Source: Flavobacteriaceae bacterium (GTDB taxonomy: Bacteria; Bacteroidota; Bacteroidia; Flavobacteriales; Flavobacteriaceae). Taken from it: a DNA stretch of 64,000 nucleotides. The notes beneath the pieces were generated by a model. The model searched no databases. It had not been told where the DNA came from and was given only the letters and a program-made list of their open reading frames with translations. Position 1 is the first letter of the stretch; every line of letters begins with the position of its first letter. Positions 8,049-17,521 of this stretch are shown here, in pieces. Location: NCBI GenBank assembly GCA_028284005.1, contig JANQSO010000002.1, positions 1 to 64,000 on the forward strand, given 5' to 3'. The translations under genes and the position numbers were made by a program.

Positions 8049-8819
8049 TTAGTCTGCAATAATTTTAAAAGAATGCTTTAACCCTTTAAATTGTGTTAAT
8101 GTTGCCCTCAAAGAACCCACTGCCAGGTCTGCTTTTATAAGCAATGGAATTTTGTTGTCATCATCGCTTACCCAAACTGTAAGACTTTCTTTTTCTTTAA
8201 AAACCCTTCCTGCTTGTACGTACGGGCGAAAAATTAAACAGCGAACTTTTCCAAAATTAGTTTTTAACGTATCCCTACCCAAGAATTTAAGCCTAAATTT
8301 ATAATTTTCCTTATCAAAAAACATATTCATATCTATAGTATCTCCTTCTTCAAGTGCTTTTACGTCCAGATTGTTTCTCAAATAATAAAATGAAGATACC
8401 ATATCCTGGGCATCTTTTGGAAAGGAAACCAGGTCCTTTTCGTTATGCTTTTTGTTATAAACAAGAGCTTTGTTTGTGGTATGGTTAAAATCTATTTGTA
8501 TATCCTTAGTGTGTCCTCCTTCGTCAATCTTCCTGATAAAGCGATATGGGATGTCTTTTTGTTTGTCTACGTATGATTGATAGTAATCTTCAACGCTAAA
8601 AAACCAATTGGAAATACCTGTGGTCCTACCTTCGCCTTTAATGTGAAAGACCTCTTTTCCATTAAGCACGGCATCATCAACTTCCAGTGTGGCATATCCG
8701 GCTGTAACAATGCCATAATGTACTCTGAACTTAAACCACTCTCCGTCACTATATGCTTTTTCCTGGGCCGAAAGGACAGTGATATTACATAAAATAAAGA
8801 GTGTAAATAGCTTTTTCAT
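8049..8819 (-). CDS. DUF3108 periplasmic protein
   Basis: Signal peptide (to about residue 18, VLSAQ) followed by a DUF3108 fold. Typical landmarks are EWFKFRVHYGIVTAGYATLEV, the conserved DIPYRFIRKI stretch and a C-terminal VWVSDDDNKIPLLIKADLAVGS. The family is predicted to be a secreted beta-barrel-like fold with unestablished function. In this window it lies between hpd and kynA. A strong hairpin separates it from hpd, so it may start a second unit with kynA and the M23 peptidase. Confidence 0.85.
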   Translation of the reverse strand: MKKLFTLFILCNITVLSAQEKAYSDGEWFKFRVHYGIVTAGYATLEVDDAVLNGKEVFHIKGEGRTTGISNWFFSVEDYYQSYVDKQKDIPYRFIRKIDEGGHTKDIQIDFNHTTNKALVYNKKHNEKDLVSFPKDAQDMVSSFYYLRNNLDVKALEEGDTIDMNMFFDKENYKFRLKFLGRDTLKTNFGKVRCLIFRPYVQAGRVFKEKESLTVWVSDDDNKIPLLIKADLAVGSLRATLTQFKGLKHSFKIIAD

Positions 8820-8875
8820 AAATTTGGGTTATTTGGATTATAGAGGTTGTAAATACAACATCTGTTCCAAAATAT

Positions 8876-8904
8876 AAACTCCATCATACAAGACGATGGA
8901 GTTT
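8876..8904 (-). terminator. hairpin between hpd and the DUF3108 gene
   Basis: AAACTCCATC and GATGGAGTTT form a perfect 10-bp stem with a 9-base loop. On the minus strand it is followed by ATATTTTGG, a weak U-tract, 20 bp after the hpd stop. It could terminate or attenuate hmgA-hpd transcription, or protect the 3' end after processing. Confidence 0.6.
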
Positions 8905-8923
8905 AAGTATTGTTACGTTACAA

Positions 8924-10084
8924 TTATAATGTTCCACGAGCCGCCTGTTCTCTCTCTATTGATTCGAAAAGGGCCTTAAAGTTTCCGGCTCCAAACCCTT
9001 TAGCTCCCATTCTTTGAATGATCTCAAAAAAGAGTGTAGGCCTGTCTTCCAGCGGTTTTGTAAATATTTGCAACAAATATCCTTCCTCATCTGCATCTAC
9101 AAGGATAGACAACTTCTGAAGTTCTTTAATATCCTCCTTCATAACATCCATATGAGCACCTAGTCTTCCGGGGATATCGTCATAGTATTCCTGAGGTGGA
9201 GGCGGTAAAAATTCAACCCCTCTCGCCTTTAGCATTCCTACTGTCTTAATAATATCGTCTGTTGCAACTGCTAGATGTTGTACTCCGGCTCCTTCATAGA
9301 AATCCAAATACTCCTCAATTTGAGAGCGTTTTTTCCCCTTGGCCGGCTCATTGATTGGAAATTTGATACGTCCATTTCCATTACTCATTACCTTGCTCAT
9401 TAAGGCAGAATATTCCGTATGGATCTGTTTATCGTCAAAAGACAGAAAGTTTACAAACCCCATTATATCTTCATACCATTTTACCCAGGTGTTCATTTGT
9501 CCCCAACCCACATTACCAACCATATGGTCAATATATTTTAATCCTGTTGGTTCCGGGTTATAATCAGATTCCCAGGCAATAAACCCTGGCAAGAAAACTC
9601 CTTTGTAGTTTTTACGTTCAACAAACATATGTACGGTCTCACCATACGTATAGATCCCTGCTCTTACCACTTCACCATCTTCATCTTTTTCTACCGTTGG
9701 TTCTAAGTAAGGTTTTGCGCCTCGCTTTGTGGTTTCCTCAAAAGCACTTCTTGCATCATCTACCCAAAGAGCGATCACTTTTACTCCATCGCCATGTTTT
9801 ACAATATGGTCATTAATTGGCGATTTGCTGTTTAAAGGTGTAGTTAAGACAATTTTTATTTTGTCTTGTTTTAAAACATAGCTTACTACATCTTTTGAAC
9901 CTGTCTCCAATCCTTTATAGGCATAGGATTGAAACCCAAAAGCTGTTTTATAAAAATGTGCTGACTGTTTTGCGTTACCAACATAGAATTCTACATAGTC
10001 CGTACCTAATAATGGCAAGAAGTCTTCTGCTCCTTCAAAGATTTTCTCTAGTCCGTAGTCTACCGATTTTAATTCTTTACTCAT
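8924..10084 (-). CDS. hpd: 4-hydroxyphenylpyruvate dioxygenase
   Basis: Non-haem Fe(II) enzyme converting 4-hydroxyphenylpyruvate to homogentisate. Two VOC-type halves are visible: DYVEFYVGNAKQSAHFYKTAFGF at the N-terminus and YIDHMVGNV in the second half. The iron ligands are His187 (IDHMVGNV), His270 (GVQHLAVATDD) and Glu354 (LFFEIIQRMGAKGFG GNF region). The C-terminal FGAGNFKALFESIE helix that gates the active site is intact. Length 386 is normal. It lies ~100 bp downstream of hmgA, in catabolic order. Confidence 0.95.
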   Translation of the reverse strand: MSKELKSVDYGLEKIFEGAEDFLPLLGTDYVEFYVGNAKQSAHFYKTAFGFQSYAYKGLETGSKDVVSYVLKQDKIKIVLTTPLNSKSPINDHIVKHGDGVKVIALWVDDARSAFEETTKRGAKPYLEPTVEKDEDGEVVRAGIYTYGETVHMFVERKNYKGVFLPGFIAWESDYNPEPTGLKYIDHMVGNVGWGQMNTWVKWYEDIMGFVNFLSFDDKQIHTEYSALMSKVMSNGNGRIKFPINEPAKGKKRSQIEEYLDFYEGAGVQHLAVATDDIIKTVGMLKARGVEFLPPPPQEYYDDIPGRLGAHMDVMKEDIKELQKLSILVDADEEGYLLQIFTKPLEDRPTLFFEIIQRMGAKGFGAGNFKALFESIEREQAARGTL

Positions 10085-10182
10085 TTTATTATTATTTTAG
10101 TTCTGATCAAAGCAATATCCATTATCAATTTTAGCAGTGAATATAGATCTCTCTGAAATCAGAAAATTATTCTAAACTCAAA

Positions 10183-11340
10183 TTATTCTAACCAGGATTG
10201 ATGATAGGTATCATCAGCTATTTTTAAAGCATCTTCCGTTACTTTTAGGGGTTTAAAAGTATCTACCATTACCGCAAGCTCATCTGTTTTGGTTTTCCCG
10301 ATACTTCGCTCTGTGGCTCCGGGATGAGGCCCATGAGGAATTCCGGCAGGGTGTAATGTGATCTGCCCTGCTTCTATGTCGTTTCTGCTCATAAAGTCCC
10401 CATCTACATAATATAACACCTCATCACTGTCAATATTGCTATGATTGTATGGAGCAGGTATGCTCTCCGGGTGGTAATCATACAAACGCGGGACAAAGCT
10501 ACAAACTACAAAGGCATCGCTTTCGAAAGTTTGATGCACCGGTGGCGGTTGATGGATTCTTCCTGTAATGGGCTCAAAATCATGAATGGAAAAGGCGTAC
10601 GGGTAATTGTACCCATCATATCCTACAACATCAAAGGGATGGGTAGCATAGACCATTTCAATAATTTCATCTTGCTTTTTAACCTTCATTAAAAATTCGC
10701 CTTTTTCATGAAATGTCTCCAGTTCTTCAGGTTTGCGAATATCGCGTTCACAAAATGGAGAGTGTTCAAGTAGTTGCCCAAACCAATTTCTGTATCTTTT
10801 TGGCGTATAAATGGGCCTGTATGATTCTACAATAAATAAACGGTTATCTGAAGTATCGAAATCAATTTGGTAAATAATTCCTCTTGGCACCAACAAATAA
10901 TCTCCATATTTAAAGTCCAAATTACCTAATAATGTACGTAATGTCCCGCTACCTTTATGAATAAAGATCAATTCGTCTGCATCTGTATTCTTATAAAAAT
11001 AATCTCTTAAAGATTCTTCGGGTGCAGCTAAGATTATGTTACAATCGCTATTGGTGAGTACAACTTTTCGGCTTTCCAGGTAATCCTTTTGAGGTGGCAC
11101 TTGAAATCCTTTCAAACGATACGATTTCAGGTTATTCGCTTTCGCTATTTTAGGCGCTACACTGTACTGCTCTTTAATTTCCTTTACCTGTGTGGGGCGT
11201 TCCTCATGATATAAATTACTATACATTCCGTCAAATCCAACAGTGCCAAAGAGTTGTTCGGCATATAATGACCCGTCCGGTTTACGAAATTGTATATGAC
11301 GTTTTGGGGGTATTTTTCCTAATTTATGATATAGTGGCAT
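10183..11340 (-). CDS. hmgA: homogentisate 1,2-dioxygenase
   Basis: Non-haem iron cupin enzyme that opens homogentisate to 4-maleylacetoacetate. Recognisable features: GFDGMYSNLYHEERPT, DELIFIHKGSGTLRT (cupin), DFEPITGRIHQPPPVHQTFE, the ligand region YNHSNIDSDEVLYYVDGDF (His300, Glu307) and LHPAGIPHGPHPGA (His336). Length 385 fits the shorter bacterial form. First gene of the catabolic run on the minus strand. No maleylacetoacetate isomerase or fumarylacetoacetase is adjacent. The ~160 bp upstream hold an imperfect palindrome around 11400-11417 but no clear promoter. Confidence 0.94.
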   Translation of the reverse strand: MPLYHKLGKIPPKRHIQFRKPDGSLYAEQLFGTVGFDGMYSNLYHEERPTQVKEIKEQYSVAPKIAKANNLKSYRLKGFQVPPQKDYLESRKVVLTNSDCNIILAAPEESLRDYFYKNTDADELIFIHKGSGTLRTLLGNLDFKYGDYLLVPRGIIYQIDFDTSDNRLFIVESYRPIYTPKRYRNWFGQLLEHSPFCERDIRKPEELETFHEKGEFLMKVKKQDEIIEMVYATHPFDVVGYDGYNYPYAFSIHDFEPITGRIHQPPPVHQTFESDAFVVCSFVPRLYDYHPESIPAPYNHSNIDSDEVLYYVDGDFMSRNDIEAGQITLHPAGIPHGPHPGATERSIGKTKTDELAVMVDTFKPLKVTEDALKIADDTYHQSWLE

Positions 11341-11504
11341 TTTGTTTTACTTTACATTAATATTGTTTTTACAAAAAAGGGAAAACACATTATTCCGGGC
11401 TTCTTTTCAAAAGAAGTTTTAAAAAAAATAACAAATATTTCCAATTTGTTCTTGCCATAATCACAAATGTCGGAAAAATTTGCCTTTTTATGATTAAGAA
11501 TATA

Positions 11505-13739
11505 TTAAAACCTAAACCCAACACTTACGTACCATTCCCCTTCATCGCGATCCGGAGAAAAAGAATATTTCACTTCTACAGGACCCAGAAAAGTTTCAAG
11601 TCCGTATCCCAGGGCTACAGAACTGTAATCAATCCTATCGATCCATTCTCCCGAATCAAACAGACCATCTCCAACATTCGCAATATTGGCAGAAAGATTA
11701 ATATGGTTTTTTTTGAAAATTTCATAGTCCAAAATAATCGCAGACTTTAAATAAGTGTCTCCCCTTAAACTTAATGCCTCAAAACCATAAAAAGGAATAA
11801 TATTGTTTAATTGTTTGTAACCGTAACCTCCCACAAGAAAATCGAAAGAATTAGTGTTTTTTCCTCCAATTTTAAAACCTCCCTCGGTAGTGATCTGCAT
11901 TGATAATTTATCTGAAAATGAAGTAGCATACCCCATCATTGCTTTTGAAATAGAGAATTCACTGAAATTTTTGTTCAATCCGTCAGCAAAAAGGTACATG
12001 TGAAAGTCTCCCTTAAAATAGAATCCTTTCTTTGGAAAAAAAATGTTGTCGTATGTATCGTATTTCAAATACCCGTAGGTGCTAAAATAATTAGTGTTCT
12101 CAAAAACAGTTCTTGGAATGTTATTTTCATCAACTCCAATGGTTTCGGACAGATACCGAAGCCATTTATGCTCCACACCTATACCAAGCAATAGTATACG
12201 CTTAAAAAGTGTTTCTACATATACCCGGTTGGTAACATCATCGTATTTTAGTGAAATTTGATTGAGTTGTGTATTTACATTGGTAAGAAAGTCTGTGTCA
12301 ACAAATCCAATAGGCACATCTTTATCAAAAAAACTATAGCTGGAATTAAGGCCAATACTCCAGTAAAATCCTTTGTCTATATAATAATCGAAATTATAAC
12401 GAACATTATCTCCAACAATAAAATCAAAAGATGCAATGTCGTTATTGGTAATGATCCTTTTTTGAGTTACATTAACCAACACCGCAGTTCTAAACAGATC
12501 ATCATAATGAGCTCCTAGTCTAAGAAGTGTGTTTGCTGTATTTTCCCTTAAGTTAAGCAGCAATGTAGTTTCACCATTCTCATCTTCTGTAAAATGATAA
12601 TCTATATCTTGAAAGTTTCCTGTTGCAGAAAGGTTATTGATCCCTTCATTGAACCTCTTGTAAGAAGTTCTTGCCGGGGTCACTAATTTCAACTTCCCCA
12701 AAACATAGGAACGTGTATATTTTTCAATTCCTTCGATTTTCACTTCTTTTATAAATAACGAATCTCCGGTAATGAAATCTATTTTTTGTTTTGGCACTGT
12801 CCTTTGTCTGGCCGCAACGGCTAATAATTCATTTTTTAATGCATTAGCTTCATCTTCTCCTGCCCGAATAATACTATTTCCCTCATCAAAAGAAACTACA
12901 GTAAATGCTTCTATATTCGGTTTTATATAAATATCTGTTTTTTCGCGTTTTTTGACCATATCTTTAATGGTCCGGAAGTTGTTTATCTGGACCAGGACAT
13001 CTAAGGCCGATTTCAACTTATAACGGTCCCTTAATGTATCCTGAACATCTACTCCTATAATGAGATCTGCCCCCATTGCTTTTACTTCGTCTACTGGATA
13101 ATTGTTTACCACACCTCCGTCGATCATAAGTGTATCACTAATTACTACGGGGCTAAACAATGAAGGAAGTGCTCCGCTCGCTGTAATAGCTTGTGGTAAA
13201 TACCCTTTATTTAAAAGGATTGGTTTCCCGGTTTCTACATCTGTAGCTACACAAAAGAAAGGTATTGGCAACTCATTAAAATCTTCAATATTGCTAACAT
13301 GCGCTGTGAGCTTGGATAATAAATTATATACATTTTGCCCTTTTGATAGAGCTGAAGGAAATGAAACTTTAAATTTATCGAATGGAAGTGTTAGCGCATA
13401 TTTTTCAGATTCGTCCTTTTCATAAAAAGTTTTTGCGCTACGCGGAATTTCATCCTGTATCAATTTGTCAAAATCTGTTTCCCTAAAAATTGAATCCAAT
13501 TGTTTGGCAGTATAACCTGAAGCATATAACGCCCCAATAATTGCTCCCATACTTGTTCCTCCAATATAATCGATACGTACACCCGAATCTTCAATTACCT
13601 TAAGTGCCCCAATATGTGCCAGACCTTTTGCGCCTCCGCCACTTAATACCAGGCCAACCTTCAGGTCTTTATCTGTTTTATCCTGAGAAAAGACAAACCC
13701 CCAAAATAATAGAAATGTTATGAAAAAGACTCTTTTCAT
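11505..13739 (-). CDS. patatin-like phospholipase with POTRA and outer-membrane barrel
   Basis: Signal peptide (to FVFSQ), then a patatin domain at about residues 27-225. It has the oxyanion GGGAKGLAHIG, the nucleophile elbow GGTSMG (Ser63) and the catalytic Asp in MIDGGVVNNYP (Asp207). Next comes a POTRA-like stretch (FIKEVKIEGIEKYTRSYVLGK, ~325-400) and a C-terminal barrel of the surface-antigen/Omp85 type ending in Phe. This is the layout of PlpD-like (type Vd) proteins, in which the lipase is linked to its own transporter. Starts within the last codons of uvrC (4-bp overlap), so the two are co-transcribed. Family assignment is firm; release of the lipase is inference. Confidence 0.9.
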   Translation of the reverse strand: MKRVFFITFLLFWGFVFSQDKTDKDLKVGLVLSGGGAKGLAHIGALKVIEDSGVRIDYIGGTSMGAIIGALYASGYTAKQLDSIFRETDFDKLIQDEIPRSAKTFYEKDESEKYALTLPFDKFKVSFPSALSKGQNVYNLLSKLTAHVSNIEDFNELPIPFFCVATDVETGKPILLNKGYLPQAITASGALPSLFSPVVISDTLMIDGGVVNNYPVDEVKAMGADLIIGVDVQDTLRDRYKLKSALDVLVQINNFRTIKDMVKKREKTDIYIKPNIEAFTVVSFDEGNSIIRAGEDEANALKNELLAVAARQRTVPKQKIDFITGDSLFIKEVKIEGIEKYTRSYVLGKLKLVTPARTSYKRFNEGINNLSATGNFQDIDYHFTEDENGETTLLLNLRENTANTLLRLGAHYDDLFRTAVLVNVTQKRIITNNDIASFDFIVGDNVRYNFDYYIDKGFYWSIGLNSSYSFFDKDVPIGFVDTDFLTNVNTQLNQISLKYDDVTNRVYVETLFKRILLLGIGVEHKWLRYLSETIGVDENNIPRTVFENTNYFSTYGYLKYDTYDNIFFPKKGFYFKGDFHMYLFADGLNKNFSEFSISKAMMGYATSFSDKLSMQITTEGGFKIGGKNTNSFDFLVGGYGYKQLNNIIPFYGFEALSLRGDTYLKSAIILDYEIFKKNHINLSANIANVGDGLFDSGEWIDRIDYSSVALGYGLETFLGPVEVKYSFSPDRDEGEWYVSVGFRF

Positions 13740-15532
13740 TGAGTTGATTGAAAGTGTGTAATAATTTTTTTAGCTCTGCTGGCACCAACCACTTCGGCTA
13801 ATTCATCGAAGCTTGCTTTAGCAATTCTTTTAGTGCTCTTAAAGTGTTTTAACAGTTCCATTACCGTTTTTTCTCCAATGCCGGGAATTGTTTCAAGAGC
13901 TGTATTTAAAGCATCTTTACTTCTTTTATCTCTATGAAATGTTATACCAAAACGGTGTGCCTCATTACGTAATTGTTGTATGATCTTTAAAGTTTCAGAT
14001 TTTTTATCCAAATACAATGGAATGGGATCGTCCGGATAAAATAATTCTTCCAGCCGTTTTGCAATGCCTACGATAGCGATCTTTCCTCTCAATTCCAATT
14101 TATCCAAACTTTTCAAGGCCGAAGACAATTGTCCTTTACCCCCATCTATGATGATTAACTGGGGTAAAGGTTGCTCCTCATCCAGCATCCTTTTATACCT
14201 TCTATATACTACTTCTTCCATTGAAGCAAAATCATCCGGCCCTTCTACCGTTTTTATATTGAACTTGCGATATTCTTTCTTACTGGGTTTTCCGTTCTTA
14301 AAAACAACACAGGCAGCAACAGGATGTGTTCCCTGAATATTACTATTGTCAAAACATTCTATATGGCGCGGTTCTTCACTTAACCGAAGATCTTTCTTCA
14401 TTTGCGCCATAATCCGTTTTTCATGGCGGTCCGGGTCCACGATCTTTGCTTGTTTAAATCGTTCCATTCGGTAATACTTCGCATTGCGAATGGATAGATC
14501 CAGGATGTGCTTTTTATCCCCTGCTTTTGGAATATGTATTTTTACCCCTTCTTCAGTATCTATGGTAAAGGGTACAAATATTTGTTTGGATTGAGATTGA
14601 AATCGTTGTCTTAGTTCAATTACCGCCAATTGCAATAACTGTTTATCGGTTTCATCAAGTTTTTTTCTAATTTCCAGAGTATGTGAACGAATAATAGCAC
14701 CAAATGAGATCTGAAGAAAATTGACGTACGCATAACTTTCATCAGAAACTATAGAAAACACATCTACATCACTAATTTTGGGATTTACAACAGTAGACTT
14801 TGCCTGATAATTTTCGAGTATATCGATCTTTTCTTTTACTCGTTGAGCGTCTTCATATTTTAGTTCGGCAGCAAAGGTTTTCATTTGCGACCTAAAACGT
14901 GTTAGTGAGTCTTTAAAATTACCTTTTACAATATTTCGGATGGCTTCAATATTTTCATGGTATTCTGCTTCGGAAAAGAGCCCTTCGCAAGGCCCCAGAC
15001 AATTTCCCAAATGATACTCCAGGCAGACTTTGTATTTTCCTGCACGGATCTTTTCTTCGGCCAGGTCATAGTTACATGTTCGCAACGGATACAACCCCTT
15101 TATAAGGTCCAGTAAGGTATGAACTGTCCTCATACTTGTATATGGACCGTAATATTCGGAACCGTCTTTAATTAACTTTCTGGTAGAAAAAACACGGGGA
15201 AAACGTTCGTTCTTTATACAGATCCAGGGATAAGACTTGTCATCCTTTAGCATCACATTATACCGTGGCTGGTATTTCTTTATGAGGTTGTTTTCAAGTA
15301 ATAATGCATCCGTTTCGGTAGCAACCACTATGTGTTTTATACTTTTTATCTTCTTGACCAACAACTTTGTACGTGCATTGTCATGCTGTTTGGTAAAGTA
15401 TGAATTTACCCGTTTTTTAAGGTTTTTAGCTTTACCCACATACAATAACTTATCATCCTTATCATAATATTGATATACTCCCGGAGATTCCGGGAGTGTA
15501 GAAATTTGTAATGTGACTGAAGCCTCTGCCAT
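13736..15532 (-). CDS. uvrC: excinuclease ABC subunit C
   Basis: Nucleotide-excision-repair nuclease that cuts either side of a lesion held by UvrAB. The N-terminal GIY-YIG domain (PGVYQYYDKDDKLLYVGKAK) makes the 3' cut. A UVR helical hairpin at about 200-240 (ELKYEDAQRVKEKIDIL) contacts UvrB. The RNase-H-like endonuclease (ECFDNSNIQGTHPVA, LIIIDGGKGQLSSA) makes the 5' cut, and tandem helix-hairpin-helix motifs end the protein (IPGIGEKTVMELL, ELAEVVGASRAKKI). Length 598 is typical. Confidence 0.97.
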   Translation of the reverse strand: MAEASVTLQISTLPESPGVYQYYDKDDKLLYVGKAKNLKKRVNSYFTKQHDNARTKLLVKKIKSIKHIVVATETDALLLENNLIKKYQPRYNVMLKDDKSYPWICIKNERFPRVFSTRKLIKDGSEYYGPYTSMRTVHTLLDLIKGLYPLRTCNYDLAEEKIRAGKYKVCLEYHLGNCLGPCEGLFSEAEYHENIEAIRNIVKGNFKDSLTRFRSQMKTFAAELKYEDAQRVKEKIDILENYQAKSTVVNPKISDVDVFSIVSDESYAYVNFLQISFGAIIRSHTLEIRKKLDETDKQLLQLAVIELRQRFQSQSKQIFVPFTIDTEEGVKIHIPKAGDKKHILDLSIRNAKYYRMERFKQAKIVDPDRHEKRIMAQMKKDLRLSEEPRHIECFDNSNIQGTHPVAACVVFKNGKPSKKEYRKFNIKTVEGPDDFASMEEVVYRRYKRMLDEEQPLPQLIIIDGGKGQLSSALKSLDKLELRGKIAIVGIAKRLEELFYPDDPIPLYLDKKSETLKIIQQLRNEAHRFGITFHRDKRSKDALNTALETIPGIGEKTVMELLKHFKSTKRIAKASFDELAEVVGASRAKKIITHFQSTQ

Positions 15533-15676
15533 AGCTCAAAGATAATTGATGTTTTCCTTTATTGTTACCCTTTCCGCCACCAATATTGCAAATAAATTGT
15601 TAAACATATGCATCCCGGTTCCCGGCATCTTTGACAGTTATATTTTTTGCTAACTTGCAACTATTAATTGCTACTA

Positions 15677-16549
15677 ATGAACATAGCTATACTATCCCGG
15701 GGAGAAAACCTCTACTCTACACAAAGCTTATTAAAAGCGGGAAGGGCCAGAAATCATGCTATTGAAGTTTTAGATCCTTCACTTTGTGCCATGGCCATTG
15801 AAGAAGGAAATCCCGTAGTATATTACTGCAATGAACCTGTTGACGACCTGCATGCTGTTATCCCAAGGATAGGTGCTTCCAATACTTATTTTGGGTCCTC
15901 ATTGGTACGTCATTTTCAATCTATGGGAGTTTTTTGTGCAGTTTCTGCCGAAGCTATTTTACAATCCAGAAATAAATGGACCAGTTTTCAAATTTTAGCG
16001 GCAGCAAATATTCCCGTACCTAAAACTGTTTTGGGAAATGCTCACGATATAGCTAATGTGCTTAAAGGTTTTGGCGATAACCCGGTAATCATAAAAGTGT
16101 TGCAGGGTACACATGGCCATGGTGTGATCTTAGCAGAAACATATCGGTCTGCACTTTCTACTATTGAAACATTAAAAGCTACAAAAGTAAGGTTTGTTAT
16201 TCAGGAATATATTGCAGAATCCAAGGGAGCAGATATCCGTATCATTATTGTAGATGGAGTTATTGTTGCAGCTATGAAACGCCAAAGCAAAGAAGGAGAA
16301 TTTAGGTCTAACTTACACAGAGGCGGTTCTTCAGAAATTATAAAATTAAGTTTTGATGAAGAACGAATTGCTCTTAGAGCTGCAAGAGCACTTAGGCTAG
16401 GAGTTTGTGGTGTGGATATTCTCCAGTCTAACCGGGGTCCGTTAGTATTGGAGGTAAATTCAACTCCCGGATTAGAAGGTATAGAAACTGTTACGGGGAA
16501 AAATATTTCAAGGAGTGTTATCGGTTATATTGAAAGAAACAAAAGATAA
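15677..16549 (+). CDS. rimK: RimK-family ATP-grasp alpha-L-glutamate ligase
   Basis: ATP-grasp ligase of the RimK family, which adds glutamate to protein or small-molecule carboxylates; in E. coli the target is the C-terminus of ribosomal protein S6. Seen here: N-terminal IAILSRG and PRIGAS, SRNKWTSFQILAAANIPVP, the flexible ATP loop LQGTHGHGV, FVIQEYIAESKGADIR and the Mg-binding LEVNSTPGLEGIE. The ATG at 15677 is chosen over a TTG at 15668 because it is followed at once by the family's usual beginning. The next gene starts on the base after its stop, so the pair is coupled. Confidence 0.9.
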   Translation: MNIAILSRGENLYSTQSLLKAGRARNHAIEVLDPSLCAMAIEEGNPVVYYCNEPVDDLHAVIPRIGASNTYFGSSLVRHFQSMGVFCAVSAEAILQSRNKWTSFQILAAANIPVPKTVLGNAHDIANVLKGFGDNPVIIKVLQGTHGHGVILAETYRSALSTIETLKATKVRFVIQEYIAESKGADIRIIIVDGVIVAAMKRQSKEGEFRSNLHRGGSSEIIKLSFDEERIALRAARALRLGVCGVDILQSNRGPLVLEVNSTPGLEGIETVTGKNISRSVIGYIERNKR

Positions 16550-17521
16550 ATGGCCAAAAAGAAAGCAAATAAATTTATCATTCTTGGGGAAGAAATTCTT
16601 CCGGGGCAGTCAAAAGAACTTCACTTCAATTTGGCAAAATTGCATACGAACACCCCTGTAGATGTACCAATTTATGTTGAAAGGTCGAAATTTGACGGTC
16701 CAACCGTCCTATTTACCGCCGGAATTCATGGAGATGAGGTAAATGGTATTGAGATCGTTCGTCAGATCATTTCAAAAGGCATTAATAAACCAAAAATAGG
16801 AACAACTATCTGTATTCCTATTATCAATATATTCGGATTTATACAAAAAGCCAGAGAATTTCCGGACGGGAGAGACCTTAACAGGTCATTCCCTGGAAAC
16901 AAAAACGGGTCTTTGGCTGCTAGAGTAGCCTATAAACTAATGAATGATATCATTCCACAGGTAGACTACTGTTTAGATTTTCACACCGGGGGCTCCAGCA
17001 GGTTCAATATTCCTCACATTCGGATAGAAAAAGACAATCCAATGTTAAGTGAGCTTTCCCAGGTCTTCAATGCTCCTTTTATTTTGTATTCGAAGAATTT
17101 AAAAAAGTCCTTTAGAAATTCCTGTAAGAAAAAGGGAGTGCCAATGCTGCTTTTTGAAGGTGGAAAATCTAACTATATTGATCGCGTTGTAAGTAATACC
17201 GGAGTTAACGGGTCCAAAAGGGTATTACATCATTTGGGCATGTTGCGCAGTAGTTTTAAAGTTTCTTCCCCTTCAAAACCTCCGGTTATAATTACACAAA
17301 GCAGGTGGCTACGGGCACATAATTCGGGAATGTTCAAACCTGTTGCAAAAATAGGGGCCTTTGTTGAAAAGGGAGAAGTAATTGGCCATATTACAGATCC
17401 TTACGGAAAAATAAACTACTGGTTTAAATCCACACATAGTGGTTATATTATCAACCTTAATGAATCTCCACTTGTGTATCAGGGAGATGCTTTATTTCAC
17501 ATCTCCACAGAACTGGTATAA
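16550..17521 (+). CDS. succinylglutamate desuccinylase/aspartoacylase-family metallohydrolase
   Basis: M14-like zinc hydrolase of the AstE/ASPA superfamily. Zinc ligands are HGDEVNG and DFHTGG, with RDLNRSFPG for carboxylate binding and a Glu in LFEGG as likely catalytic base. The C-terminal ~90 residues form a biotinyl/lipoyl-like beta domain (SGMFKPVAKIGAFVEKGEVIGHI), as in related proteins. Family members remove N-acyl or amino-acid groups. Directly following rimK (0-bp gap), it is a candidate for acting on the product of that ligase, for example taking glutamate off again. This role is inference. Confidence 0.88.
   Translation: MAKKKANKFIILGEEILPGQSKELHFNLAKLHTNTPVDVPIYVERSKFDGPTVLFTAGIHGDEVNGIEIVRQIISKGINKPKIGTTICIPIINIFGFIQKAREFPDGRDLNRSFPGNKNGSLAARVAYKLMNDIIPQVDYCLDFHTGGSSRFNIPHIRIEKDNPMLSELSQVFNAPFILYSKNLKKSFRNSCKKKGVPMLLFEGGKSNYIDRVVSNTGVNGSKRVLHHLGMLRSSFKVSSPSKPPVIITQSRWLRAHNSGMFKPVAKIGAFVEKGEVIGHITDPYGKINYWFKSTHSGYIINLNESPLVYQGDALFHISTELV

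Noticed and set aside
11398-11419. CTTCTTTT/AAAAGAAG palindrome between the patatin gene and hmgA, considered as a terminator
   Set aside because: The stem is all A/T except for two pairs and no clean U-tract follows on the minus strand.
15600-15676. Promoter for rimK (TTTGACAG with TAACTTGC)
   Set aside because: The spacing is 17 and the -7 element does not match TAnnTTTG well enough.
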